Source of the DNA: Lachnospiraceae bacterium
GTDB taxonomy: Bacteria; Bacillota; Clostridia; Lachnospirales; Lachnospiraceae
Assembly (NCBI GenBank): GCA_017436865.1
Contig: JAFSCH010000084.1
Coordinates: 1 to 47,700 of the forward strand
Reading direction: 5' to 3'
DNA: 47,700 nucleotides
The notes beneath the pieces were generated by a model, which was not told where the DNA came from, made no database searches, and saw nothing but the letters and a program-made list of their open reading frames with translations. Made by a program: the position numbers and the translations under genes. This document shows positions 35,833 through 43,513 of the stretch, piece after piece. Numbering within the stretch: position 1 is the stretch's first letter; each line of letters opens with the position of its first letter.

Positions 35833-36252
35833 TTATATATCTGTTGGAATTTCTGATGCTTTTTGCATTCTTTCCTGAACCAAAGCCAATTGTGCCTGTA
35901 TATCTTCTTTTGATTCACTCTTTAGTGGTGGAATGATAGCATACTCCCCCAATAATTCCGGTGCATACTGTATGATAAAAGAAGCTCTCATCTCCTTATA
36001 TTCTTCCCTGACTTCATCTGAATCAGCATCCAGCTCGACAAATCCATATATATTTACAAGGCAGTCCATTACTTCATCCAACGTATGACTATTTGGTTTT
36101 AGTGTTCTTTCTATATATGCCTTTTTTCTATTATGTTTCCATCTTGCTATTTTCTGTTTTAGATTCAGCTTCGCATCCCTTTTATTAATGAATACCGATG
36201 TAGGCCCATCCGCTCCACCTATAATAGTCACAGCTTCTCTTTTGCTCGTAAT
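35833..36252 (-). CDS. GGADGPT-motif protein, likely frameshifted; unknown function
   Basis: I do not recognise the function. The N-terminus TIIGGADGPTSVFINKR resembles a segment of sodium-pumping decarboxylase beta subunits, but the rest is soluble, charged and helical. The perfect site GAGGAG is followed at optimal distance by ATT (36252), giving TSKREAVTIIGGADG; the alternative GTG at 36231 has no good site. The frame stops at 35833. If one base of an A5 run (35860-35864) is skipped, it continues as QKHQKFQQIYKEIYRYYG and ends at 35742 with RALSQ, overlapping the ribosome site of relQ. The intact gene therefore probably spanned 35742-36252, and this copy is truncated or needs frameshifting. 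Confidence 0.6.
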   Translation of the reverse strand: MTSKREAVTIIGGADGPTSVFINKRDAKLNLKQKIARWKHNRKKAYIERTLKPNSHTLDEVMDCLVNIYGFVELDADSDEVREEYKEMRASFIIQYAPELLGEYAIIPPLKSESKEDIQAQLALVQERMQKASEIPTDI

Positions 36253-36492
36253 TTTTATCTCCTCTAATCAGCATCTACCCATCAAAATAGTATCACATTT
36301 TATTATACTAGTGAAAGAATTTTGCACTTTTTTGAGATATTCTACAAATATAATACAAATAACTTTGGGGTTAGCAGAGGAGGAAAGAGCTATGAAATCG
36401 ATGCTCCTCTTGATACTCTTCCTATTTTCCTACGGAATGGTAAGCAGGAATATCTAATTGGAGAAATATAATCCTATTTTTTTACTTAAAAA

Positions 36493-36517
36493 GGGACTGC
36501 ATAATAATTGCAGTCCC
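36493..36517 (-). terminator. Terminator of the DUF6796-like remnant
   Basis: A perfect 8-bp stem GGGACTGC / GCAGTCCC with a 9-nt loop is followed on the minus strand by TTTTT. Its first base is within the TAG stop codon of the remnant's C-terminal frame. Confidence 0.8.
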
Positions 36518-36781
36518 TACAAATTTAACATCAATGCCAGAACACCATACATGGCAAGTCCTAAACTTGCTGCACAGCAACTAGGAGCATCGATAAACCA
36601 TTTTATTCCTGTTGCTCTAAACAATAGTCCAATAATCTGAAATACAAACGTATTCAAGATAACACACCACAAAGGTAACGGCAAAATTCCTGTCACAATT
36701 AATATTCAAATCCAGCAGCAGGTCTGCTACTGCACATAATAGTCCACCGATAATTCCTATCACTGCCAATACAGATATCAT
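36517..36781 (-). pseudogene. DUF6796-like membrane protein remnant with internal deletion
   Basis: The start at ATG 36781 is 9 nt after AGGAGG and reads MISVLAVIGIIGGLLCAVAD and then LLLDLN. Reading then enters a meaningless frame, while another frame encodes a proper membrane-protein C-terminus: GILPLPLWCVILNTFVFQII, GLLFRATGIKWFIDAPSCCA, ASLGLAMYGVLALMLNL, stop at 36517. The two halves fit the ends of a multi-pass membrane protein family (DUF6796-like, usually above 200 residues). The middle seems to have been lost in a frameshifting deletion near 36690-36710. An in-frame helical stretch upstream (LDEVNELLKIKKMIGKNRRS) may be the tail of a lost neighbour. The family name is from memory and only moderately sure. 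Confidence 0.6.
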
Positions 36782-36898
36782 GTCAATGCTCCTCCTGTTC
36801 TTTCCTATCATTTTCTTAATTTTTAATAACTCATTTACTTCATCCAACGTAGGCGGATTTAATGGTAATTGTAATTTTGTCTAATCTTTTTCATTCTC

Positions 36899-36985
36899 TT
36901 ATTGTTCTTCGGAAATAAGTATTTCTAACTCCACATTTTCACAATCATATCCAACAAATTTTAAACGATTCTGTCCACTTGACAT
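36899..36985 (-). other. Possible C-terminal gene fragment
   Basis: A 28-codon frame reads MSSGQNRLKFVGYDCENVEL and ends ILISEEQ. It is protein-like in composition but has no ribosome site, and the frame begins abruptly beside the GyrI-like gene. Probably the end of a lost gene; I do not recognise it. Confidence 0.25.
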
Positions 36986-37004
36986 AGAAACTGTTTTGGT
37001 ATAA

Positions 37005-37637
37005 TTAAACCTTTCTAATCGGATGTCTAATTACAGTTTTTAATTTCTCTGGCGCAACTTTTCTTACATCAGACAAGTAAATTTCGTGATGTAATCTAGT
37101 CTCATTAAAATCACTTACATATCCGTTCTGCGCCAAGTACTCATCCATCAAAGCAACTGTTGCAGGCTCATCATCATACGAACCAACATGCATCGCTTGC
37201 ACACATAAGCCTTCTTCAATAATCACATACTCTACAGATGAACAATCCATTTTTTTCTTTAGAGATGCCACTTTTACTGCCCATTCAAAATCTTCCTTTG
37301 TAACAAAATCAGGTAAACGGATAACCGAAATCCAATTAAACGTTGACTTATTGGATAAATCTACTCCATCAATACCATCCTGCCACCAGAATCCCTCAAG
37401 TGGTGGAACAACATACTCGAAGAATCCCTTTATTTTATAATCTGTCTTATAACTCATTTTTAAAGTATACGCTACAGCATATAATACACGAATGGCTTGC
37501 TGATATGCACCACCTTCTTCATTCGGATTCCCCTTTCCTCTTACAGCAAGATAAGAAGCTTTTGGCACATTTACAATCTCTGGTTTACTCTTGGGCATAT
37601 AAAATTCTTTATATTCTTTCTTAAAATCAAAAGCCAT
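37005..37637 (-). CDS. GyrI-like small-molecule-binding domain protein
   Basis: A 210-residue stand-alone GyrI-like/SOUL-fold domain of the kind fused to MerR or AraC regulators as effector domain. Recognisable segments: VPKASYLAVRGKGNPNEEGG, YKIKGFFEYVVPPLEGFWWQ, SVIRLPDFVTKEDFEWAV, MHVGSYDDEPAT and LHHEIYLSDVRKVAPEKLKT. AGGAGATAATT precedes the ATG. The DinB-like gene ends 17 bp upstream, so they are probably co-transcribed. Stand-alone members have been linked to binding or hydrolysis of toxic small molecules; the ligand here is unknown. Confidence 0.82.
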   Translation of the reverse strand: MAFDFKKEYKEFYMPKSKPEIVNVPKASYLAVRGKGNPNEEGGAYQQAIRVLYAVAYTLKMSYKTDYKIKGFFEYVVPPLEGFWWQDGIDGVDLSNKSTFNWISVIRLPDFVTKEDFEWAVKVASLKKKMDCSSVEYVIIEEGLCVQAMHVGSYDDEPATVALMDEYLAQNGYVSDFNETRLHHEIYLSDVRKVAPEKLKTVIRHPIRKV

Positions 37638-37654
37638 AATTATCTCCTACTTCT

Positions 37655-38314
37655 CTACCTTTTTACTAATTTGTCCCTTATCTTCAAACATGCCTCTATA
37701 TGCATAATCCAGTGCCTGGAAAAAGGCATCTGTATCAGTCCACGCACATCTTTCTTACACCAGTAATCAATTAACCAATATGCATTCTCATCTTTGCTGA
37801 CTACCTGTAATGCTTCTAGTGTATGCCTTTTTTCGTCTGATATCTTTTTCTTACACTCATCATAAGTAAGTGCCTTCAAAATTTCTGTCGTAGATTGATT
37901 CACTTCTATAAGATAATGATATAGTTCCTCAATCTGAATCTGCTTTGAGAACTCTTTTATCTCTTCTTTTACTAACTCATTTGCTGTTGTAGTAATGGGA
38001 GAATTTGTTCTTTCCTGATAATTTCCTCGAAAGAATACCTGCTCATCCCCCGCAATCAATGTATGTGCAACAATATCTTCTATACGGAAAATATGCCAAA
38101 GAGAATAGGCAATTGATTTACTATGATACCCTTTTGCATTCATAAAAGGAATCTCGCTATAATCCTCCTGCGATAATTCCTCTCGAAACTGCTGAATCTG
38201 TTCCATAAGCTCCTTTCGAAGTTCCATAAGCGTATTGATACCTAATAAAAAAGTATCTTTTTTCTTTATCTGTAACTGCATTAATTTGTTTTGTTCTGAC
38301 CATTCTCTATTCAT
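37655..38314 (-). CDS. DinB-family protein
   Basis: A 219-residue four-helix-bundle protein of the DinB/YfiT-like superfamily of metal-dependent hydrolases or transferases. Likely metal ligands are the His of YSLWHIFRIEDIVAHTLI and the late His of MPFSRHWIMHIEACLKI, the usual His-triad spacing. AAAGGAGAG lies 8 nt before the ATG. It is coupled to the GyrI-like gene, both small stress or detoxification-type genes. The family is named for DNA-damage induction in Bacillus, but no LexA-type box was recognised upstream. Confidence 0.75.
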   Translation of the reverse strand: MNREWSEQNKLMQLQIKKKDTFLLGINTLMELRKELMEQIQQFREELSQEDYSEIPFMNAKGYHSKSIAYSLWHIFRIEDIVAHTLIAGDEQVFFRGNYQERTNSPITTTANELVKEEIKEFSKQIQIEELYHYLIEVNQSTTEILKALTYDECKKKISDEKRHTLEALQVVSKDENAYWLIDYWCKKDVRGLIQMPFSRHWIMHIEACLKIRDKLVKR

Positions 38315-38368
38315 ACGTCAATCTCTCCTTTAAACAGAACCTACAGATTTTCTTTCTATAAAAAAGTT

Positions 38369-38629
38369 CTACATAAAAACTAAATTGGAATAAACACTAT
38401 TTTCAGGATTCCCCCCCTATAATGTACTCTGCTCCAACTGTTATATCGCCACCTTTTAACATGGTGTGTTTCTCCACTTTCATCTAAATGGTATCCTCTC
38501 ACATGGCTCAATGCTCATATGTTCTAGATCTGTTTTCTGCATTTTTTCGTCGAATTCTTTCGGAGGACGGTTTTCATGTAATTCAAATAACCTCGTGCTT
38601 TCAGTCTCACCTGAAGCCTGAAAATTTCA
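38369..38629 (-). other. Decayed small reading frames, unidentified
   Basis: Between two intact genes a frame reads SGETESTRLFELHENRPPKE and on to CERIPFR, with its stop overlapping the ATG of a second frame (ATGA) that reads MKVEKHTMLKGGDITVGAEY and then IIGG. In a run of seven G (plus-strand C at 38411-38417) the second frame ends early; with one G fewer it continues NPENSVYSNLVFM to a stop at 38369. These look like eroded gene pieces with a homopolymer frameshift. No family was recognised. Confidence 0.35.
38598..38619. repeat. 22-bp direct repeat, copy 2 (downstream of the DUF3795 gene)
   Basis: CTTTCAGTCTCACCTGAAGCCT, 20 of 22 identical to the copy at 39291-39312 and in the same orientation. 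Each contains an inverted repeat CTTTCAG / CTGAAG. The two copies bracket the DUF3795 gene. Confidence 0.7.
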
Positions 38630-39262
38630 CTATCTTCCCTCTCCAAGAATCTCTTTCTGTCTTTTCTTAGGCAACCCTTCAACAATCAGATAGTAAGACT
38701 TCTCAATAAGTTCTTTTATAATATCTGTAGGCACTTCTCCATCTAAATAGATTGAGTTCCAATGTACTTTATTCATGTAATGACCGGGAATAATGTCTTT
38801 ATAGTGCTGACGTAAAAACTCTCCATCCATCACATCTAACTTTATTGTAATAATATCGCGTTCCCCTGTTGCATCTCTACATATTGCTGCAAACATCTTA
38901 TCTCCAACTTGATAACGAATCCATTGCCACTCTTCCTTAAAATCTCTTATAACGCATGGAAAACTCCGCAGATATGTATCTAACCAGTTACATCCATTGT
39001 CATATTCCTTCTTCCAACATCTACACTGAACAATCCGCTTACCATCATCACCTTGATTCTCATCATACGCGTATTGATTCAATAACTCACAAGGAAATTC
39101 ACTACACATTCCACAATGAATATTCCCTTTTTCCTCACAACAACTTTTTACAGGACACTTTTCACCCCAAAACGGCTTTTCGATGTTAATACATCCCTTA
39201 CACCCTGCTTTTTCTCTATATTCACATTCATCGCATAAAATGCCACATCTTGATTCAACCAT
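38630..39262 (-). CDS. DUF3795 - MmcQ/YjbR fusion protein
   Basis: A two-domain cytosolic protein of 210 residues. The N-terminal DUF3795 cysteine-rich module has regularly spaced Cys pairs (RCGILCDECEYREKAGCKGC, GEKCPVKSCC, HCGMCSEFPCELL), probably binding zinc or iron. The C-terminal MmcQ/YjbR (CyaY-like fold) domain follows (DKMFAAICRDATGERDIITI, HWNSIYLDGEVPTDIIKELI, SYYLIVEGLPKKRQKEI). GGAGAGG lies 5 nt before the ATG. It is bracketed by 22-bp direct repeats. The functions of both domains are unknown. Confidence 0.8.
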   Translation of the reverse strand: MVESRCGILCDECEYREKAGCKGCINIEKPFWGEKCPVKSCCEEKGNIHCGMCSEFPCELLNQYAYDENQGDDGKRIVQCRCWKKEYDNGCNWLDTYLRSFPCVIRDFKEEWQWIRYQVGDKMFAAICRDATGERDIITIKLDVMDGEFLRQHYKDIIPGHYMNKVHWNSIYLDGEVPTDIIKELIEKSYYLIVEGLPKKRQKEILGEGR

Positions 39263-39290
39263 TTACACCTCTCCTTCCCATTCATGCCTA

Positions 39291-39312
39291 CTTTCAGCCT
39301 CACCTGAAGTCT
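39291..39312. repeat. 22-bp direct repeat, copy 1 (upstream of the DUF3795 gene)
   Basis: CTTTCAGCCTCACCTGAAGTCT, matching the copy at 38598-38619 at 20 of 22 positions. It lies about 30 bp upstream of the DUF3795 start codon. The gap up to 39435 also holds a 21-codon frame (MSEKPDWNKELDGVKSLTLL) with a fair ribosome site, perhaps a gene remnant. Confidence 0.7.
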
Positions 39313-39435
39313 AAGATTTATCAGTCTAACACAACAAGGTCAGACTTTTCACTCCATCTAATTCCTTGTTCCAATCTGGTTTTTCACTCATTTACATTCT
39401 CTCCATCAAATTCTTATTTTTACTGAATCTACGTC

Positions 39436-39924
39436 TTACATAACTTCACTAAGTTTACTGACGTTGCAACCTTTATCCGCATAATATTCAAGCATCTGGG
39501 GAATTTTCTTTTTGTCATAACTTGTAATACAATCTAACAAAACATGAACGATATAACCAGCTTTGGACATATTGTAGCAAGTAGACTTTATGCAAGCCGT
39601 AGCATCTGCTCCAGCAACAAAAAACTCTGTGATATCATTTTTGTGAATAAATGTACAAAATTCTTCGCTTGTTAATGCATTGCTCTTTGTCTTAACAAAA
39701 ATATGTTCTGATACAATTCTCAATTCAGGAACCAATTCAGCTCCATGAGTCCCAGGTTTAAAATTTCTCGTTCCAGTAGACAGATTATTATGCTGAATAT
39801 AAACAATATACATATCTCTAGCAACAGCCCAATCAATTGCCTGATTGGTAGTCATAATAATCTCTTTATAATTCTTTGTAATGTCGTTTTGAAGATCAAT
39901 CACGACCAATGCTTTGTTTTTCAT
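39436..39924 (-). CDS. Isochorismatase-like cysteine hydrolase
   Basis: 162 residues from ATG 39924, 5 nt after GGAGGAG; a further upstream ATG lacks a site. Cys-hydrolase triad visible: Asp in LVVIDLQNDIT (near residue 10), Lys in IFVKTKSNAL (mid-protein), and nucleophile Cys in GADATACIKSTCYN (near residue 115). The family includes nicotinamidases, N-carbamoylsarcosine amidases and isochorismatases; the exact amide or enol-ether substrate cannot be told. It follows a WYL regulator by 19 bp on the same strand, so the regulator probably controls it. Confidence 0.85.
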   Translation of the reverse strand: MKNKALVVIDLQNDITKNYKEIIMTTNQAIDWAVARDMYIVYIQHNNLSTGTRNFKPGTHGAELVPELRIVSEHIFVKTKSNALTSEEFCTFIHKNDITEFFVAGADATACIKSTCYNMSKAGYIVHVLLDCITSYDKKKIPQMLEYYADKGCNVSKLSEVM

Positions 39925-39943
39925 AATACTCCTCCGTAACATA

Positions 39944-40852
39944 TTATTTTTTATATCGTTTTATAATATCAGAGGTGATACGAATGATTTCATTCCTAAT
40001 ATATTCCGGTTCAATTACCGTAACTTTATCCCGACAGAACAGTATCCAAGAAAGCAAGTACTCTTCATCAAAAAAATCATGTTCAAAGAGTAGTCTTCCA
40101 TCTGGCATATTTTTAAAAGAATTCACTCCAAATTCTTCTACAAGCTGCCACTTCAAAGATGCATCAAAAATTGCTTTTACACGATGTTTCGTCGGAAACT
40201 CTTTTCCATCTGTCATATTTGGAAATGGAACTTCACGCCCTTTCCCAAACTCTGTGGTTTGGATAATATTACCCATACGATTGAGCTTAAACATACGAAA
40301 ATCATTTCTAAGCAAACAAAAACCATATACATACCAGCTAGTCCATTTATAAATCAGATAATACGGTTCGATTTCCCTTTCTGAATCACCGCTTGGTGCA
40401 TAATACCTAAAGCGAATGTTTTTCCTGATTTCTATAGCATCCTGAATTAACTCAATCTTTGGTGCTAATGATTCCCTATACCATGATGACAAATCGATTA
40501 ATATTGAATCTCTTCCACTAACAAATTCCGAAGAACCTGTTTTAATCTTCTCCATCAGCTGACCGTAATATCTACTTCCACTCACACTGTCCAAACTTCT
40601 TAAGCCAGTAAGTATCATCTGCATATCTTTTGATGTAAGGACGGTTCGATCCATCCTATAACCATCCATAATGCGGATACCACCACCAGATCCTTGCTCT
40701 GTTTGTATTGGTATTCCTGCCTTACACAAATCCTCTATATCCCGATTAATAGTTCTTCTAGAAACCTCAAATCGTTCTGCCAGTTCTGGAGCCGTAGTCT
40801 TTTCTTCCTGTAATAAAATTGACAATATTCCAATCAACCTATCGATTTTCAT
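39944..40852 (-). CDS. YafY-type HTH-WYL transcriptional regulator
   Basis: 302 residues from ATG 40852, preceded by GCGGAGTG; a more upstream ATG would add 18 residues without a site. The N-terminal DeoR-like winged HTH (KTTAPELAERFEVSRRTINR) is followed by the WYL effector domain (EIEPYYLIYKWTSWYVYGFC, FRMFKLNRM) and the WCX-type C-terminal extension (KAIFDASLKWQLVEEF, FFDEEYLLSWILFC). WYL domains sense nucleotides, oligonucleotides or small ligands. It is co-directional with the cysteine hydrolase 19 bp downstream. Confidence 0.88.
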   Translation of the reverse strand: MKIDRLIGILSILLQEEKTTAPELAERFEVSRRTINRDIEDLCKAGIPIQTEQGSGGGIRIMDGYRMDRTVLTSKDMQMILTGLRSLDSVSGSRYYGQLMEKIKTGSSEFVSGRDSILIDLSSWYRESLAPKIELIQDAIEIRKNIRFRYYAPSGDSEREIEPYYLIYKWTSWYVYGFCLLRNDFRMFKLNRMGNIIQTTEFGKGREVPFPNMTDGKEFPTKHRVKAIFDASLKWQLVEEFGVNSFKNMPDGRLLFEHDFFDEEYLLSWILFCRDKVTVIEPEYIRNEIIRITSDIIKRYKK

Positions 40853-41025
40853 TCTTTCACACTCCGCTTGTATCATATCATCCAAAACACGACAACTGTA
40901 TGTCATGTTTATGATAATTATAAAGTATTTTCAACCTATCTGCTAGTATCCTTTAGATTCTGGATTTTCAATTTTTCTCTAAACATACTCATTGTGATAA
41001 GTTATTTTTTATTTCATAACAAATA

Positions 41026-41063
41026 AAAAGCCATAAAGTAAGAATTCTTACCTTATAGCTTTT
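41026..41063 (-). terminator. Terminator downstream of the GH27 pseudogene
   Basis: On the minus strand AAAGCTATAAGGTAAG and CTTACTTTATGGCTTT form a near-perfect stem, followed by TTATTTG. The neighbouring gap (41064-41230) holds only short broken frames, such as one reading MSDFTCPEIGKGYMFFPIKR. The region 40853-41025 holds nothing that I recognise beyond A/T-rich promoter-like sequence. Confidence 0.7.
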
Positions 41064-41230
41064 ATGATATATATACATACAAACAACACTCTATAACTAT
41101 CTTAATCTCTTAATCGGGAAAAACATATAACCTTTCCCTATTTCGGGACAAGTAAAATCCGACATAGCTCCCTATCTACCAAAGCCTTTCAGCTTAACTT
41201 ACTCCAAATCTTTTCAAACATTGACTTTGC

Positions 41231-42198
41231 CTATTTATATTGTCCGTCATCTTCGTATTCTCGATAAGTAACCTCTGTCATCATTGTCTTCTGCTCTTCT
41301 CTATTTAATCTGCAGTCCCATTCACCATGACCAAAGCCACCGCCAAGCTTACCCAAAGGAAGCATATCACAATCTGGAAAACATCCTTCACTTACATGAT
41401 CCTGCCACATTTCACAACGCCAAAACATATTTTTAAGCAAATCCCATATATCCCAAAAATCATCTGTAATACGCCACATATTCGCATGCTTGCAATACTA
41501 CCATGCGCGATCAATATGCGCCGGCCCTGGAGACAGACTAAGTACAATCGGTCTGCCACATTTCATAATGGCCTTATGTAACATCTCTGTTTCATGCCAA
41601 CCAGAGAAATTGTCACCACGATACATCCAGCTGTCACAAATATCATCACATTTAATAAAATCAACGCCCCAGTCCGCATACATTTGAATCAAAGAATCAT
41701 AATAAGCCTGACCCGCTTCCATATTTCGTACTCCATACATATCCGGATTCCATCCGCAAATGGAAGATGGATCGGCAATCTCATCAGCCGTTACACTGGC
41801 TCCCATAACTGGACAATGTTGTTCTGCTGCCTTTCTTGGAATCCCTCTCATAATGTGAATACCAAACTTTAATCCCAAATTATGCACATACTCAGCAAGG
41901 AACTTAAATCCCCTTCCATTTGCAGAAGATGGAAAACGATTTGGACTTGGCTGAAATCTTCCCCATTCATCCATCTGATCATTACCGAAAGGAATATATT
42001 GATATTTATCACTTTGGGTTCCTGCATCATTGGAGTACCATTCAATATCGACAACAACATATTCCCAACCATAATCCTTCAAATTCTTTGCCATATAATC
42101 CGCATTTGCCTTTACCTGTCCTCGGTAACGGTTGTATCATAATAATCATAACTATTCCACCCCATTGGTGGTGTAACTGCAAACTTATTCTTATTCAT
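41231..42198 (-). pseudogene. Alpha-galactosidase (GH27) pseudogene
   Basis: The start at ATG 42198 (after GGAGGAAAAACA) reads MNKNKFAVTPPMGWNSYDYY and TTVTED, then a one-base loss near 42117 shifts the frame (GACAGG where GACCAG is expected). From there a correct frame continues: MAKNLKDYGWEYVVVDIEWY, LKFGIHIMRGIPRKA and GVDFIKCDDICDSW (nucleophile Asp region), down to SLSPGPAHIDRAW, where an in-frame TAG (41498-41500) interrupts. Reading continues in the same frame as YCKHANMWRITDDFWDIWDL to REEQKTMMT, after which the rest of the barrel is missing. So it carries a frameshift, a nonsense codon and a 3' truncation. It lies 18 bp downstream of a sugar kinase gene. Confidence 0.85.
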
Positions 42199-42216
42199 TG
42201 TTTTTCCTCCAAACTT

Positions 42217-43122
42217 TTATACAATTGTATGATAGACTGCCTCTATCTCCTCTTTTGTTGCAAGTTTCTCAGAAAAAGCACTCGCACTTCCCGATGCCAG
42301 TCCCATTCGAAATGCCTCTTCATATCTGCCAGTCTGAATCCATCCTGCTAAAAATCCTGCAACCATGGAATCTCCTGCCCCAACTGCATTTACAACAACG
42401 CCTTCCGGTGCCTTACTTGTATAAACAGCACCTTTTTCATCTAGCAACACTGCACCTTCTCCCCCCATAGATACCAGTACATTCTGTGCCCCTTTTTCCT
42501 GAAGTTTCTTTGCATAAGGTATAACATCTTCTCTTGTTTTTAAAGTCACTCCAAAAATTTCCCCTAACTCATGATGATTTGGTTTTATCAGAAACGGATG
42601 GTATTTTAAGACATTCATTAGTAAATCTCTCGTAGCATCCACAACTACCTTAATTCCTTTTTTCTCTATTCTCACCATGATATCCATATAGATAGAATCC
42701 GGCATAGAACTTGGAATACTACCAGCAAGCACTAACAAGTCATCCTTTTGTAACGCATCTATTTTTTCCAATAATTGCTCTACCAGTTCTTCTGAAATCT
42801 CAGGCCCCATACCATTGATTTCCATTCCATCTATATTTCGTAGTTTTACATTAATTCTCGACGTACCACTATCCAATTTCAAAAATTCTGCTTTAATTCC
42901 TTCCTGCTCTATCCTTCTCTGAATCTCATCGCCCACAAATCCCGCAAGAAATCCTAATGCAGTATTATCAATCCCAAAATTTTTTAATATAAAGGAAACG
43001 TTAATTCCTTTTCCTCCAGGAAGCATTTGCTCATAAGAGGTTCTATTTATCGTCCCTATCTGTAAATCTTTTACTTCTACTATATAATCCAAAGACGGAT
43101 TAAATGTCACGGTATAAATCAT
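42217..43122 (-). CDS. fruK: 1-phosphofructokinase / tagatose-6-phosphate kinase family hexose kinase
   Basis: A PfkB-family kinase of 301 residues: TFNPSLDYIVEV at the N-terminus, MLPGGKGINVSFILKNFG, GMGPEISEELVEQLLEKI (typical of FruK/LacC) and the C-terminal signature VVNAVGAGDSMVAGFLAGW with the catalytic Asp of GAGD. GAGGAGAG precedes the ATG. There is no adjacent fruR or fruA PTS gene, so the usual fructose operon is absent. The downstream neighbour was an alpha-galactosidase, so phosphorylation of tagatose-6-phosphate or another ketose phosphate is possible. The fruK symbol is therefore provisional. Confidence 0.78.
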   Translation of the reverse strand: MIYTVTFNPSLDYIVEVKDLQIGTINRTSYEQMLPGGKGINVSFILKNFGIDNTALGFLAGFVGDEIQRRIEQEGIKAEFLKLDSGTSRINVKLRNIDGMEINGMGPEISEELVEQLLEKIDALQKDDLLVLAGSIPSSMPDSIYMDIMVRIEKKGIKVVVDATRDLLMNVLKYHPFLIKPNHHELGEIFGVTLKTREDVIPYAKKLQEKGAQNVLVSMGGEGAVLLDEKGAVYTSKAPEGVVVNAVGAGDSMVAGFLAGWIQTGRYEEAFRMGLASGSASAFSEKLATKEEIEAVYHTIV

Positions 43123-43222
43123 TCCATACTCTCCTCGTATATCAAATTTTGTTAACTATCATTCAATAATTTCATTATATATGTATATAAAGGTTTGGGA
43201 AAGCGAAAGTATCTTGTAACTG

Positions 43223-43268
43223 TTCACACAGCACTTAACATTTACTGTTAAGTGCGTGAGAAAATGTT
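43223..43268 (-). ncRNA. GTAAA-loop structured element, copy B
   Basis: Minus strand: left arm GCACTTAACA, loop GTAAA, right arm TGTTAAGTGC, with 5' flank TTTTCTCAC and 3' flank TGTGTGAACAG. Relative to copy A (10005-10050) the loop and flanks are kept, while C-to-A and G-to-A changes in the left arm are matched by G-to-T and C-to-T in the right arm. It lies about 100 bp upstream of the sugar-kinase start, just before a TATAAT box. The rest of the 391-bp gap 43123-43513 holds only this element and a terminator. Confidence 0.5.
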
Positions 43269-43470
43269 AACATAATGTTTTTTCCTTGTCATTATCTTTT
43301 TATGCTTTTATAAACAAATCCATCTCACCACCTTTTTTGTGCATTTTGATATTTCTAGCATCATTACAATACATCTAATTAGTGTATTTGCTATTTTATT
43401 TCATTCATCACTTAACCAGTTAACTTTCTTCTCTATATATATTATCTATACATATCTCATAATATAAAAA

Positions 43471-43506
43471 CTGGTATATACAGAACTTTCATTCCATATA
43501 CACCAG
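43471..43506 (-). terminator. Terminator of the transglutaminase-like gene
   Basis: On the minus strand CTGGTGTATAT and GTATATACCAG pair with minor mismatch across a 14-nt loop, followed by TTTTTATATT. It lies 8 bp past the stop codon. Confidence 0.75.
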
Positions 43507-43513
43507 CTTCTTC

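Noticed and set aside
37655-38314. SOS (LexA) control of the DinB-like gene
   Set aside because: No GAAC-N4-GTTC-type box was found upstream; the family name alone is not evidence.
42217-43122. A complete fructose PTS operon
   Set aside because: Only the PfkB-family kinase is present; no DeoR-type regulator or fructose-specific PTS gene lies on either side.
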